Positions 1-6,420 of a stretch of 6,420 nucleotides of DNA are shown here, piece after piece. Both the position numbers and the translations under genes were made by a program. Under the pieces are notes generated by a model. The model was not told the origin of the DNA. It worked only from the letters and a program-made list of their open reading frames with translations, and made no database searches. The stretch is from NCBI GenBank assembly GCA_946537565.1, contig CAMNFW010000123.1:1-6420 (forward strand), read 5' to 3'. Origin of the DNA: an uncultured Ruminococcus sp. GTDB taxonomy: Bacteria; Bacillota; Clostridia; Oscillospirales; Ruminococcaceae. Position 1 is the first letter of the stretch. Each line of letters opens with the position of its first letter.

Positions 1-3000
1 TGTAAGTTCAAGTGTTGCATCGGCAACAAACTTGACCTCTGTTCCGTCGTCAATCTTTCTGATCTCAACTTCCTTGACCTTAGTAGTAGTGCCGGTTGTG
101 GTCGTAGTGGTAGTTGTAGTTGTGGTAGTTGTTGAAGTTGTAGTAGTTGTAGTTGTTGTGGTGGTAGTTGTTGTAGTTGTAGTTGTTGTAGTTGTTGTGG
201 TGGTAGTTGTTGTAGTAGTTGTTGTAGTAGTTGTTGAAGTTGTAGTAGTTGTTGTTGTTGTGGTGGTGGTAGTTGTTGTAGTTGTTGTAGTTGTTACATT
301 TTTAATTGTAACGGCTGTAGCGGTAGCTGTTGTTGCAGGCTCGCCACCCTTCAATACGATCTGTCCATTAACAATGCTGAAATCAACAGCCTCTGCCTTT
401 TCATAGCCTTCAACTGCATCTGTCTCTTCAACAGTGTAATCACCGTCGAGAAGACCCTTAAGCTTGTTTGCAACGTTATGCTTAGCAGTAATTGTTAAGG
501 ATTCGCCTTCTGCAAGAGTATTAGCGTTCCTGATAATCTGAGCAGCCTTATCAGCAGCCTTCTTGAAGGTTATCTTAAGCTCTGCATCCTTGTCGGACTC
601 AGGCTCAAAAATCTTGATGATGCTTACCTCAGAGATCTTGTCAGTGATATTGATCTGAGATTTTCCGTCCTCAGTCTCAACGACTTCGATCTGTCCGGTT
701 GAATCTGACTCAAGAAGAGTAACCTTATTGTCAGCATCAACCTTGAACTTGAATGAAGAGACAACTGTAAATCCATTAGGAGCAACTTCTTCCGTCAGAA
801 TATATGTACCTTCGAGCAGTCCCTTGATATCAGAGATATTGCCTTCAAAAGTAAATACATCGTCCACAAGTTCGATTGTCTCATAGATATCGTTGTTGTC
901 CTTGTCCTTAGAGTTAGCAACCTTGATCTGAGTAAGGGAAGCTTCCTCGTCAGCGAGTTCATCAACCTTAAGAGTGAACTTAGCTCTGTTATCCTCAGCA
1001 AGCTCAACTTTATCTTCACCGTTTACAGCGGTCTTGTTAATTGAGATAGCCTTACGCTCATCCTTAATGATAAGCTTGGAAGCATCGGTCTTATCGACCT
1101 CAACCTCGCCGTTGGTAACAGCGCTTATCGAAGACTTGTCGATCTTACCGTCAGCAACCTTGAATGTGAATTCAGAAACAACTTCATAGCTGTTATCAGG
1201 TGCATTAGTTTCCTTAAGCTTGTAAGTACCGTCTGAGAGACTTGTAAGAGTAACATCACCATTAGTGATAACGTTCTTATCAAGGATAGCCTTGCCTTCA
1301 GTTACCTTAAGCTTAATAAGCTCAGTAACCTCAGTCTTGGGACCTTCTTTCCAGATCTTCTCGCCGCCCTCGCCGAGGGTGTAAGTAAGCTCATCGTAGT
1401 TAACACGAATTACATACTCAGAACCGTCATTGAGGATGACATTGTAGATACCGTCATAAAGACCGGATATCTTTATTGTTGCGCCAGGTTCACTTGTAAC
1501 ATTCTCTACGAAGAGATCCTGTTCTTCAACTGTACCGGCAGTGAATCCGTCGATACCCTCAACTTCAATATTGTTGAATGTATTACCACGGATCTGTTTA
1601 ACTGACTTTCCAGCAGGGAGAGTGATCTCAACAGTGTTGTAAAGATCATCTTCTGTCTTGTCAGTTACCTTAACGTTGTCAAGCTGTCCATTCTGATATG
1701 ACTTCTTTGCAGCAACTCCGTCAAGATTATCGCCTGTAAGCTCAAATTTAAGATTTTCGTCGCTGCCTTCAATAACCTTGCCGCCGAGATCTCTCTTGCT
1801 TATAGTGATCTCCTGAGCTTCATCGCTGATGGTTACTGAATCAGAATCTGCCCACTCATCTTTTCCTTTTGAGAGGTAAAGAGCACCAGTATCGGCATGT
1901 CTTGAAACTGTAAATTCCTTTACAGAAGCCTTTGAGTATCCAAGAGGAGCAGTAAGCTCTTCAATCTTGTATGTACCTTCCGGCAGACCGTTGAAGATAA
2001 CTGCTGAACCAGTTGAATGCCAGATATACTCTGTACGTCCTTCGCCCTCAACCTCATTGCTTATGATAGTTTCCTTAAGTCTGTAGTTGATAGGATTTGT
2101 AGGATCGTTGTAGCCACGACCGTTTGCCAGGAAGAACTGTGAGTCATGAGCTGTAACATTATACTTGTCGAAATCAACGGGGGCACCGCTCTTGTCAACA
2201 CCTGTAAGCTTAAGCTCTGCTCCAGCAACAGGAGTATCTGTAGATGCTGAAAGCGGTCTTGTCTTACGGATTGAGAGTGAATATGCGTGGTTGATAGCCT
2301 TAAGTCCGTCTGAATCATAGTAGAGGTTTGTGTTATCTTTGCCTGCAGCATTTTCTTCTGTAACTGAACCATAGATTATATCATTTGTGCAGACACCGTT
2401 TGTAACTTTAATTGTAGATTTAAGGATAGGCATATGGCCTTCAGGAGAAGCAGTCTCTTCAAAGGTGTATATACCGTCCGGAATGTTTTCAAGCACTACG
2501 TCATACTCGCTGCTTGAAGTCCATTCGATTGTCTTGTTGTCATTGCTGAAAGTAAGTTCAACTTCCTGTGAACTGTCAGTTGATCTATAAGCCTTCATAG
2601 CTGAAAGATCAGATGCTAAAGATCCCTCAGCAGGGGTTTCATAGGTAAGCTTGAAAGAAGCACCGTCAAGTCTGTTTCCGTCAGCTTCTGTAGTGTAGCC
2701 GTAGTCTAAAACTTCCTTGACCTTAAGAGTGTCATCATACTTACCAACTGTCATTGTAACAGCCTTCTTGTTGGGGAAGGTAACTGTACGTCCTGAAACA
2801 GAAATAATATTATTTGGTGTTTCGTCCTTTACCTTAGTAGGAACAATAGCTGTACCGGATACATAATAAGTAACTGAGTTAATATAAGCATTCCAGTAGG
2901 TCAGTGTCATTGCACCGTTTTCACCAATTTTCAGTCCACTTGGTGTGCAGACTATCGGCTCAGATGAAGTGGAGATGTTATACTCGTATTCCGAAACGTA

Positions 3001-5943
3001 CTTTCCGCCAGGCTTTATCTGAACACCGCCGCCGCTTGCAGTAACGCCGTTGAACTCAACCTTTGATACATCAAGGCCGGAGTATATAGGACTGATAGAA
3101 GCATCTTCATCAGCGCCGCCTCCGTGTTCCTTATCCACAACAGCTGTTACAGGCTCGTTATCGAGGATCTGCTCCATGTCAACTGTTTTATCAGGCTTGC
3201 CTGAAACCAGTTCGCCGGCAGCATCAATATAGAAGTACTGCTTTTCAGTGATCTTAGCATAACCCGCAGGAGCTTCCTTTTCAACAATGTAATACTGACC
3301 TTCAGTGAAGTTCTTTACTTTTGTCGGAGTTGCCTCCTTGGTTTCTCCTTCGCTGGGAGCAGTTGTTACAGTGTCGACCAGTGTATCACCGTCATCGCCG
3401 ACCTTATAGATCTCAAAAGTAGCGGAGAGGTAATTACCGGTCTGGCTGTCTGTCTTAGCCAGCAGAATTGAATTATCCTTAACATTGGTAACGTTCATCT
3501 GACGGCTGTCGAGCAGTTTTCTTGTATCCTTGCTTACATCAGGAGAAGTGCTCCAGTAAATGTCATAGGTATCAGGATCAATGATGAAATATCTTACAGC
3601 AGCTCTCTGCCAGCCGTTAGGAACGCCGGTCTCGAATACTGAATAAACAACACCGGGTTTGATCTGTCCTTCGCCGTTTCCGATATCATACTTGCCGATG
3701 TTCTCGGAATCTGTTGTAGTAAGTGTAGCAGCAGGTGTTATAGCAGCGCCGAATCCGCCGACGCCTGTACGGAAGTCGCCGTCACGTCCTAAAGTAACAG
3801 CTGTTCCATTATAATCAGCAGTAATAATTTTCATCCAACTATAATATGCTGCTGTTTCTTTAACATTTGTGAGTTCGCCCTCATAGATCTTGAGTGTAGC
3901 ACCTGCGAGGGGATTATTGTTCGCATCAAACTTAGCGAGCCAGAACTGTGCTTCATTCTCAAAAACAGCAGGATCATCGCCAAAAGTTATCTGCGGATAA
4001 ACTGAACCGTTCTTGGTATTGAGATAGTACTTAGCTGAACCAGTCTCAAAGAGAAGAAGATCATCGCCCACCGCAGTAGTATCTACAGCTGGTGAATCTA
4101 CAGCCCATTTGCCTTCTTCGCCGAGTTTAGCGGTGATATCAACGCCGCCGATCTCATATTTCAGAGTGCCGATCTTATTGTCGTCAATATCATCAGGAGT
4201 AATATTAATTGTGTAAGTATTGTCTCCAGCTTTAATAACAGTCTTGGTAACGAAAGGAGAATCAATGCCAGCGACTATATCAAATGTTTCTGTAACTTTG
4301 ATATCATAGCTTTTTTCATCGCTCTTGAAACCAGAAACATCACCGATCTCCTTAATGGTGAAGTTTGCGGCAACTTCCGTTGGATCTGTTGTTTCCTCAA
4401 TATCAGGAGCATCAACATCAAGAGGAAGCTGAGCATTGATCTGCTTGCCATTGATGATAAGACCTTCGATATCCTCAGTAGGAACAGACTTTACAAGCTC
4501 ATCGTTCTTAAAGATACCGATAGTAGCGCCTGTATGGGTCTTGGAAGTGCCCTTTACAAGCTTGGAGATATCAACTGTATAAGATGTGTCTGAGCTTACC
4601 AGGTTAGCAGGTCCGAGATAAGGACGATAACCGAACTCAAGACCACCGGTAAATGACTTAGCTATAAGAGCACCGGAAAGATGTCCTTCGCATTTATCAC
4701 CTGATCTTGCATCTGCATTAGGTGCAAAGATAGTACCGTTGAAGTTTCTGGAGATGAATACATCATTTGCGGAGGTGAAGTTATAAAGGATCTGTGAAGA
4801 AGCAGGATCGTTATTAGCTTTTGTTCCTGTTTTTCCGTCAGACTTGCCTTTGTTAGAGATAGTAACATCGTTGATTGTGGTCTTAACGTCATTAGAGATA
4901 TTGATTGCAGTTGCCGGACAGTTGATAATATAATTCTCATCGCCTGCTATATCGCCATTGATAATAACTTCGTCAATATCGGGATTCCACTCGCTGACAT
5001 TGAAGTAGATATTCTCTGCCGGAGCGCCTGTATAAGTCAGAACAAGGGTATTACCCTGCCATACTGCCTCTGCGCCGTTGCTGGTCCTCTTTGAGAGAAG
5101 CTCACCCTGATCTCTGAGGTGCTGGAAGTAAGCGGCAACATCAAAGAAAGAGTCATCATAGAACTGAGCATCCTCGTTTACCTTGAAGCCAAGCTCATTC
5201 GGGTCATGAAGACCTTCTGAATAATAGCTGTAATCAGCAGCTGCCCAACCGGCATGCCACTCAATATGCTTTGAGTCCGCAAAATTGCCAACCACGAAAC
5301 GCTTGAAGAGGTCTTCATCAACAGGATAATAAGCTGTATTTACTGTAGTGACCAGACCTGTTCTGCCGTTGGTATCGCCGACATTTGTTCCGGAAAGCGG
5401 ATTAGCTCTTACGATCTTTCCGTTTACGATAGCATGAGCGAAGTTCTCAATAGTATCGCCGCTGCTGAGCTTTGTTGTGTAGTCATCTGTGTTTTTCAGA
5501 GCAGTCATGGTGCCGTAGTCACCATTACCGACCTGATAGTTCCAGTCACCGGTAAACTCAAAGTCACCGCCAACAGCAACTCTTCCTTCAGCATCCGAAT
5601 CCTTAACCGTAAGGTTTCCCTCAAGGAAGATAGCAAACTGTGAAGCAATTCCAAGGAAGAACATATCTTCCGCCTTCTTTATCGCCCCATTAGCTGAGCC
5701 GTCTGCTGAAGCCAGGATACTATTTTTACCTACGAGCAGATCTGATTCCGAGAGATACTGGGGACTGTAAGCAACACCGTCTATGATATTACCGTCAGCC
5801 TTAGCTACATTCTCGATCATGTTGCCGTCTGCGGCATCGGTCGTGAATATCCCTGGAGAAAGCCCTGAAGGAATAGCGTAGGTAACCGCCAGCATAGCGG
5901 ATGTCAAGCCGCTGAGCAAGCGTTTGCCCATTTTCTTTTTCAT
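1..5943 (-). CDS. Giant secreted multidomain surface protein: choice-of-anchor A domain plus SpaA/Cna-B repeats and poly-Thr linker (3' end off window)
   Basis: Seen: an uninterrupted frame of 1981 codons from ATG 5943-5941 to base 1, with no stop. A signal peptide is clear: basic MKKKMGKR, then a hydrophobic stretch at about residues 9-30, with cleavage probably near 30-38. A choice-of-anchor A domain covers about 92-441 (SDAEGRVAVGG at 116-126; FNGTIFAPNADA at 401-412). Residues 446-664 include a stretch like pilin isopeptide-linkage (Spy0128/FctA) domains at 528-553. SpaA/Cna-B-like modules follow at about 665-821, 823-930, 1071-1218, 1221-1375, 1377-1530, 1541-1628, 1632-1770 and 1771-1882. 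A Thr linker spans 1884-1950, and a new strand starts near 1955. Residues 935-1070 are unassigned but beta-rich. Known: Cna-B/SpaA modules form rigid stalks in Gram-positive adhesins and pilins. Inferred: a cell-surface adhesin or stalk. The anchor type (LPXTG, dockerin or other) cannot be seen. The start is chosen for its well-spaced GAAAGGA Shine-Dalgarno and the signal peptide directly after it. Confidence 0.93.
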   Translation of the reverse strand, partial: MKKKMGKRLLSGLTSAMLAVTYAIPSGLSPGIFTTDAADGNMIENVAKADGNIIDGVAYSPQYLSESDLLVGKNSILASADGSANGAIKKAEDMFFLGIASQFAIFLEGNLTVKDSDAEGRVAVGGDFEFTGDWNYQVGNGDYGTMTALKNTDDYTTKLSSGDTIENFAHAIVNGKIVRANPLSGTNVGDTNGRTGLVTTVNTAYYPVDEDLFKRFVVGNFADSKHIEWHAGWAAADYSYYSEGLHDPNELGFKVNEDAQFYDDSFFDVAAYFQHLRDQGELLSKRTSNGAEAVWQGNTLVLTYTGAPAENIYFNVSEWNPDIDEVIINGDIAGDENYIINCPATAINISNDVKTTINDVTISNKGKSDGKTGTKANNDPASSQILYNFTSANDVFISRNFNGTIFAPNADARSGDKCEGHLSGALIAKSFTGGLEFGYRPYLGPANLVSSDTSYTVDISKLVKGTSKTHTGATIGIFKNDELVKSVPTEDIEGLIINGKQINAQLPLDVDAPDIEETTDPTEVAANFTIKEIGDVSGFKSDEKSYDIKVTETFDIVAGIDSPFVTKTVIKAGDNTYTINITPDDIDDNKIGTLKYEIGGVDITAKLGEEGKWAVDSPAVDTTAVGDDLLLFETGSAKYYLNTKNGSVYPQITFGDDPAVFENEAQFWLAKFDANNNPLAGATLKIYEGELTNVKETAAYYSWMKIITADYNGTAVTLGRDGDFRTGVGGFGAAITPAATLTTTDSENIGKYDIGNGEGQIKPGVVYSVFETGVPNGWQRAAVRYFIIDPDTYDIYWSTSPDVSKDTRKLLDSRQMNVTNVKDNSILLAKTDSQTGNYLSATFEIYKVGDDGDTLVDTVTTAPSEGETKEATPTKVKNFTEGQYYIVEKEAPAGYAKITEKQYFYIDAAGELVSGKPDKTVDMEQILDNEPVTAVVDKEHGGGADEDASISPIYSGLDVSKVEFNGVTASGGGVQIKPGGKYVSEYEYNISTSSEPIVCTPSGLKIGENGAMTLTYWNAYINSVTYYVSGTAIVPTKVKDETPNNIISVSGRTVTFPNKKAVTMTVGKYDDTLKVKEVLDYGYTTEADGNRLDGASFKLTYETPAEGSLASDLSAMKAYRSTDSSQEVELTFSNDNKTIEWTSSSEYDVVLENIPDGIYTFEETASPEGHMPILKSTIKVTNGVCTNDIIYGSVTEENAAGKDNTNLYYDSDGLKAINHAYSLSIRKTRPLSASTDTPVAGAELKLTGVDKSGAPVDFDKYNVTAHDSQFFLANGRGYNDPTNPINYRLKETIISNEVEGEGRTEYIWHSTGSAVIFNGLPEGTYKIEELTAPLGYSKASVKEFTVSRHADTGALYLSKGKDEWADSDSVTISDEAQEITISKRDLGGKVIEGSDENLKFELTGDNLDGVAAKKSYQNGQLDNVKVTDKTEDDLYNTVEITLPAGKSVKQIRGNTFNNIEVEGIDGFTAGTVEEQDLFVENVTSEPGATIKISGLYDGIYNVILNDGSEYVIRVNYDELTYTLGEGGEKIWKEGPKTEVTELIKLKVTEGKAILDKNVITNGDVTLTSLSDGTYKLKETNAPDNSYEVVSEFTFKVADGKIDKSSISAVTNGEVEVDKTDASKLIIKDERKAISINKTAVNGEDKVELAEDNRAKFTLKVDELADEEASLTQIKVANSKDKDNNDIYETIELVDDVFTFEGNISDIKGLLEGTYILTEEVAPNGFTVVSSFKFKVDADNKVTLLESDSTGQIEVVETEDGKSQINITDKISEVSIIKIFEPESDKDAELKITFKKAADKAAQIIRNANTLAEGESLTITAKHNVANKLKGLLDGDYTVEETDAVEGYEKAEAVDFSIVNGQIVLKGGEPATTATATAVTIKNVTTTTTTTTTTTTTTTTTTTSTTTTTTTTTTTTTTTTTTTTTTTTTTTTTTTTTSTTTTTTTTTTTTTGTTTKVKEVEIRKIDDGTEVKFVADATLELT
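94..294 (-). repeat. Poly-threonine linker, 67 codons (65 Thr, 2 Ser), low-complexity DNA
   Basis: On the minus strand every codon from 294 down to 94 is a Thr codon (ACA, ACT, ACC and one ACG) except two TCA Ser codons at 235-237 and 133-135. On the plus strand this appears as TGT/AGT/GGT triplets. A block containing one Ser codon recurs 102 bases (34 codons) away, at 127-165 and 229-267, with 12 of the 13 codons identical, suggesting expansion by slippage or unequal exchange. A Gly and three more Thr codons follow at 82-93. Such Thr-rich linkers separate domains in extracellular proteins of Ruminococcus and relatives and are probable O-glycosylation sites; glycosylation here is inferred. 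Changes in whole triplets would alter linker length without breaking the frame. Confidence 0.95.
298..3951 (-). repeat. Tandem SpaA/Cna-B-like (prealbumin-fold) modules, about eight copies, in the large protein
   Basis: Modules recur with a first strand carrying Lys, an inner 'GA-F/L-x-L/I' strand, a 'G-x-Y' turn, and an E-box like ExxAPxGY. Examples are LAKTD (K830) with VEKEAPAGY (E888) and LDNEP (N929); IRKT (K1227) with EELTAPLGY (E1329) and SDEAQ (D1374); INKT (K1637) with EEVAPNGF (E1718); and IIKI (K1777) with EETDAVEGY (E1840) and IKNV (N1882). Other E-box glutamates are E771, E1163 and E1578. In Cna-B folds, Lys and Asn/Asp form an intramolecular isopeptide bond assisted by the E-box Glu, giving protease-resistant rods. 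The module at about 1377-1530 has the Lys strand (K1383) but no recognisable E-box. The repeats are divergent at DNA level, so this is an old array and not a recent tandem duplication. Confidence 0.8.
4621..5670 (-). other. Choice-of-anchor A type domain (residues about 92-441 of the large protein)
   Basis: The N-terminal globular region has the two hallmark ends of the choice-of-anchor A family. The first is a 'FAIFLEGNLTVKDSDAEGRV' block followed by AVGGD (residues 103-127), which matches the family's usual 'vfvfgd..sds.DveGrvAvGG' opening. The second is a closing block with NGTIFAPNADA (402-412) and LSGALIAKSF (422-431), which matches the usual 'INGtilAPnA...GsviAksf' end. The family is named for sharing one extracellular domain among proteins with different C-terminal cell-surface anchors; its biochemical function is not established. 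Position directly after the signal peptide suggests it is the distal, exposed head of a long stalk. Boundaries are estimated by eye. Confidence 0.8.
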
Positions 5944-5952
5944 AGTTTCCCA

Positions 5953-5959
5953 TCCTTTC
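5953..5959 (-). promoter_or_regulatory. Ribosome binding site of the large surface protein gene
   Basis: The minus strand reads GAAAGGA, ending 9 nt before the ATG at 5943-5941. This is a good Shine-Dalgarno match at a normal distance. It selects this ATG over the in-frame ATG at codon 5 (5931-5929), which would lie too far away and would lose the first basic residues of the signal peptide. Confidence 0.85.
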
Positions 5960-5971
5960 AAAAAATATATT

Positions 5972-6061
5972 TAAAAAATGATATGTCATTCTTTGAACCC
6001 TTGCTTGTTGTCTGTCCACATCGCAGCAAAAAACGGTCAGAACAGGCGTTATCATTTTTTA
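5972..6061 (-). promoter_or_regulatory. Structured 5' leader: 12-bp long-range inverted repeat with a competing local hairpin
   Basis: The minus-strand sequence TAAAAAATGATA (6061-6050), at or next to the predicted transcript 5' end, is perfectly complementary to TATCATTTTTTA (5983-5972). The pairing would close a loop of 66 nt. The 3' arm can instead form a local hairpin, AATGA-CATA-TCATT (5990-5977), followed by a U-run. The two pairings exclude each other. The ribosome binding site lies just outside, 12 nt downstream of the 3' arm. No known riboswitch class was recognised in the enclosed segment. The stems are AU-rich, so regulatory function is only a possibility. Confidence 0.45.
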
Positions 6062-6068
6062 TAAAGTA

Positions 6069-6097
6069 ATTATATCATATTGTTTATTAAATTGCAA
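6069..6097 (-). promoter_or_regulatory. Sigma-A-type promoter (TTGCAA, 17-bp spacer, TATAAT with extended -10) of the large gene
   Basis: On the minus strand TTGCAA (6097-6092) is followed after exactly 17 bases by a perfect TATAAT (6074-6069), preceded by TG one base upstream (an extended -10, TGATATAAT). Transcription should start near 6062, giving a 5' leader of about 118 nt. This is the best promoter match in the intergenic region, and it lies downstream of the terminator of the preceding gene. The large gene is therefore likely to be transcribed on its own. The start site is predicted, not observed. Confidence 0.8.
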
Positions 6098-6235
6098 TAT
6101 TTAAGGCGACATTTAGAGTAAAAAGTTTTCCACATTTTTTTGTGCAACATTACGAAAAATTGATATTTTTGATAAAAATAACTCTTGAAAATTCATATAT
6201 ATAACATTTATATATACTTTAACTTTTTTATATGC
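6098..6235. other. AT-rich intergenic spacer with a 9-bp AT inverted repeat
   Basis: This is very AT-rich DNA between the terminator of the DUF6465-like gene and the -35 box of the large gene. It holds an inverted repeat TATATATAA-CAT-TTATATATA at 6196-6216 (9-bp arms, 3-nt loop) and several A/T runs. No coding frame with a ribosome binding site and no second convincing promoter was seen on either strand. The inverted repeat could be a protein-binding site, or simply a by-product of the base composition. Confidence 0.5.
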
Positions 6236-6265
6236 AAAAAAGACCCACGGAAAACCGCAGGTCTT
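6236..6265 (-). terminator. Rho-independent terminator of the DUF6465-like gene
   Basis: On the minus strand AAGACCTGCGG (6265-6255), a UUUU loop, and CCGTGGGTCTT (6250-6240) form an 11-bp stem in RNA, counting two G-U wobble pairs. It is followed directly by a T-run (6241-6236, the first two bases shared with the stem end). The stem starts 27 nt after the stop codon at 6295-6293. On the plus strand the wobbles become A-C mismatches and only an A-run flanks that side, so the terminator is directional and serves the minus-strand gene. Confidence 0.9.
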
Positions 6266-6292
6266 ATTACAGATATATGATTTATATATTGA

Positions 6293-6420
6293 TCAGAACA
6301 GATCAAATTCTCCGAAGATCTCTCCGTCGATCACATAGTAAACCTTGTTTACCTCAGGCTTAACATAAACATCAACCTTCTTTGCAGACTTAACGCCAGC
6401 CAGTTCCTTAGCCTTTACAA
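6293..6420 (-). CDS. C-terminal end of a small DUF6465-like protein (5' end off window)
   Basis: The last 41 codons are visible, ending in TGA at 6295-6293. The visible peptide has a Lys/Ala/Val-rich start (VKAKELAGVKSAKK) and a compact end, VDVYVKPEVNKVYYVIDGEI, closing with FGEFDLF. The pattern 'v.vYvKPe...vYYVIdGe..G..dL' is what I recall for the C-terminus of DUF6465 proteins, small Lys-rich proteins common in Ruminococcus and other Clostridia with no established function. The frame is supported by the sensible peptide, the correctly placed stop and the terminator right after it. It shares the strand of the large gene but is separated from it by the terminator and a new promoter, so co-transcription is unlikely. 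The gene end is certain; the family name is moderately certain. Confidence 0.75.
   Translation of the reverse strand, partial: VKAKELAGVKSAKKVDVYVKPEVNKVYYVIDGEIFGEFDLF

Noticed and set aside
94..294. Repetitive TGT/AGT/GGT DNA as a possible CRISPR or other DNA-level repeat element
   Set aside because: There are no unique spacers and no palindromic repeat; the repetition follows the codon frame exactly and is explained by Thr coding.
32..406. Plus-strand open frame encoding an almost pure valine protein
   Set aside because: It is the antisense shadow of the minus-strand poly-Thr codons; GTT/GTA/GTG runs are the forced result. It has no ribosome binding site and implausible composition.
795..2590. 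Several short frames on both strands inside the large gene (for example 795-1019, 974-1189, 2061-2372, 2387-2590)
   Set aside because: All lie within the continuous 1981-codon minus-strand frame, lack ribosome binding sites and encode Ser/Thr/Leu-rich peptides typical of off-frame reading.
3050..5643. Other short frames at 3050-3232, 4662-4940 and 5434-5643
   Set aside because: They are off-frame or antisense to recognisable SpaA and choice-of-anchor A coding sequence and show no independent signals.
5801..6055. Minus-strand 84-codon frame starting in the leader (ATG at 6055) and overlapping the start of the large gene out of frame
   Set aside because: There is no Shine-Dalgarno before its ATG, its peptide is Cys/Arg-rich without family resemblance, and most of its length is another reading frame of the signal peptide region. 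A short leader peptide role cannot be excluded but is not supported.
5944..6062. c-di-GMP or other known riboswitch in the leader of the surface protein gene
   Set aside because: I looked for the conserved GEMM-I core and other familiar riboswitch motifs and saw none; the leader is also short for most classes.
6120..6145. Second promoter with TTGCAC as -35 on the minus strand
   Set aside because: The element 17 bp downstream is TTTTTA, a poor -10, whereas the promoter at 6069-6097 is near consensus.

Overview
The window shows one very large, incomplete gene on the minus strand, plus the tail of a second minus-strand gene and the control region between them. The large frame opens with an ATG at 5943-5941 and stays open without a stop to base 1: 1981 codons, with the C-terminus outside the window. 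It encodes a secreted, multidomain surface protein. In order it has a signal peptide, a choice-of-anchor A type domain, a pilin-like stretch, about eight SpaA/Cna-B-like (prealbumin-fold) beta modules, an almost pure threonine linker of 67 residues, and the start of what looks like a further module.

The likely host is a low-to-mid GC Gram-positive gut or rumen Clostridia member, most plausibly Ruminococcus or a relative in the Oscillospiraceae. This is inferred from the strong Shine-Dalgarno, the sigma-A-like promoter, the Cna-B/SpaA modules, the long Thr-rich linker typical of Ruminococcus extracellular proteins, and the DUF6465-like neighbour. No marker gene in the window proves it.

Layout by plus coordinates: 1-5943, large surface protein (minus, 3' end off the window); 5944-6062, a leader of about 118 nt with a good ribosome binding site and a 12-bp long-range inverted repeat; 6069-6097, a near-consensus extended -10/-35 promoter with a 17-bp spacer; 6098-6235, AT-rich DNA with a 9-bp AT hairpin and no gene; 6236-6265, a Rho-independent terminator for the upstream gene; 6293-6420, the last 41 codons of a small DUF6465-like protein (minus, 5' end off the window). 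The upstream gene ends at its own terminator and the large gene has its own promoter, so the two appear to be separate transcription units despite sharing a strand.

No mobile element, CRISPR array, tRNA or rRNA was seen. The features most worth following up are the architecture of the giant protein, its poly-threonine linker, the pattern of putative isopeptide-forming residues, and the leader with two mutually exclusive pairings.
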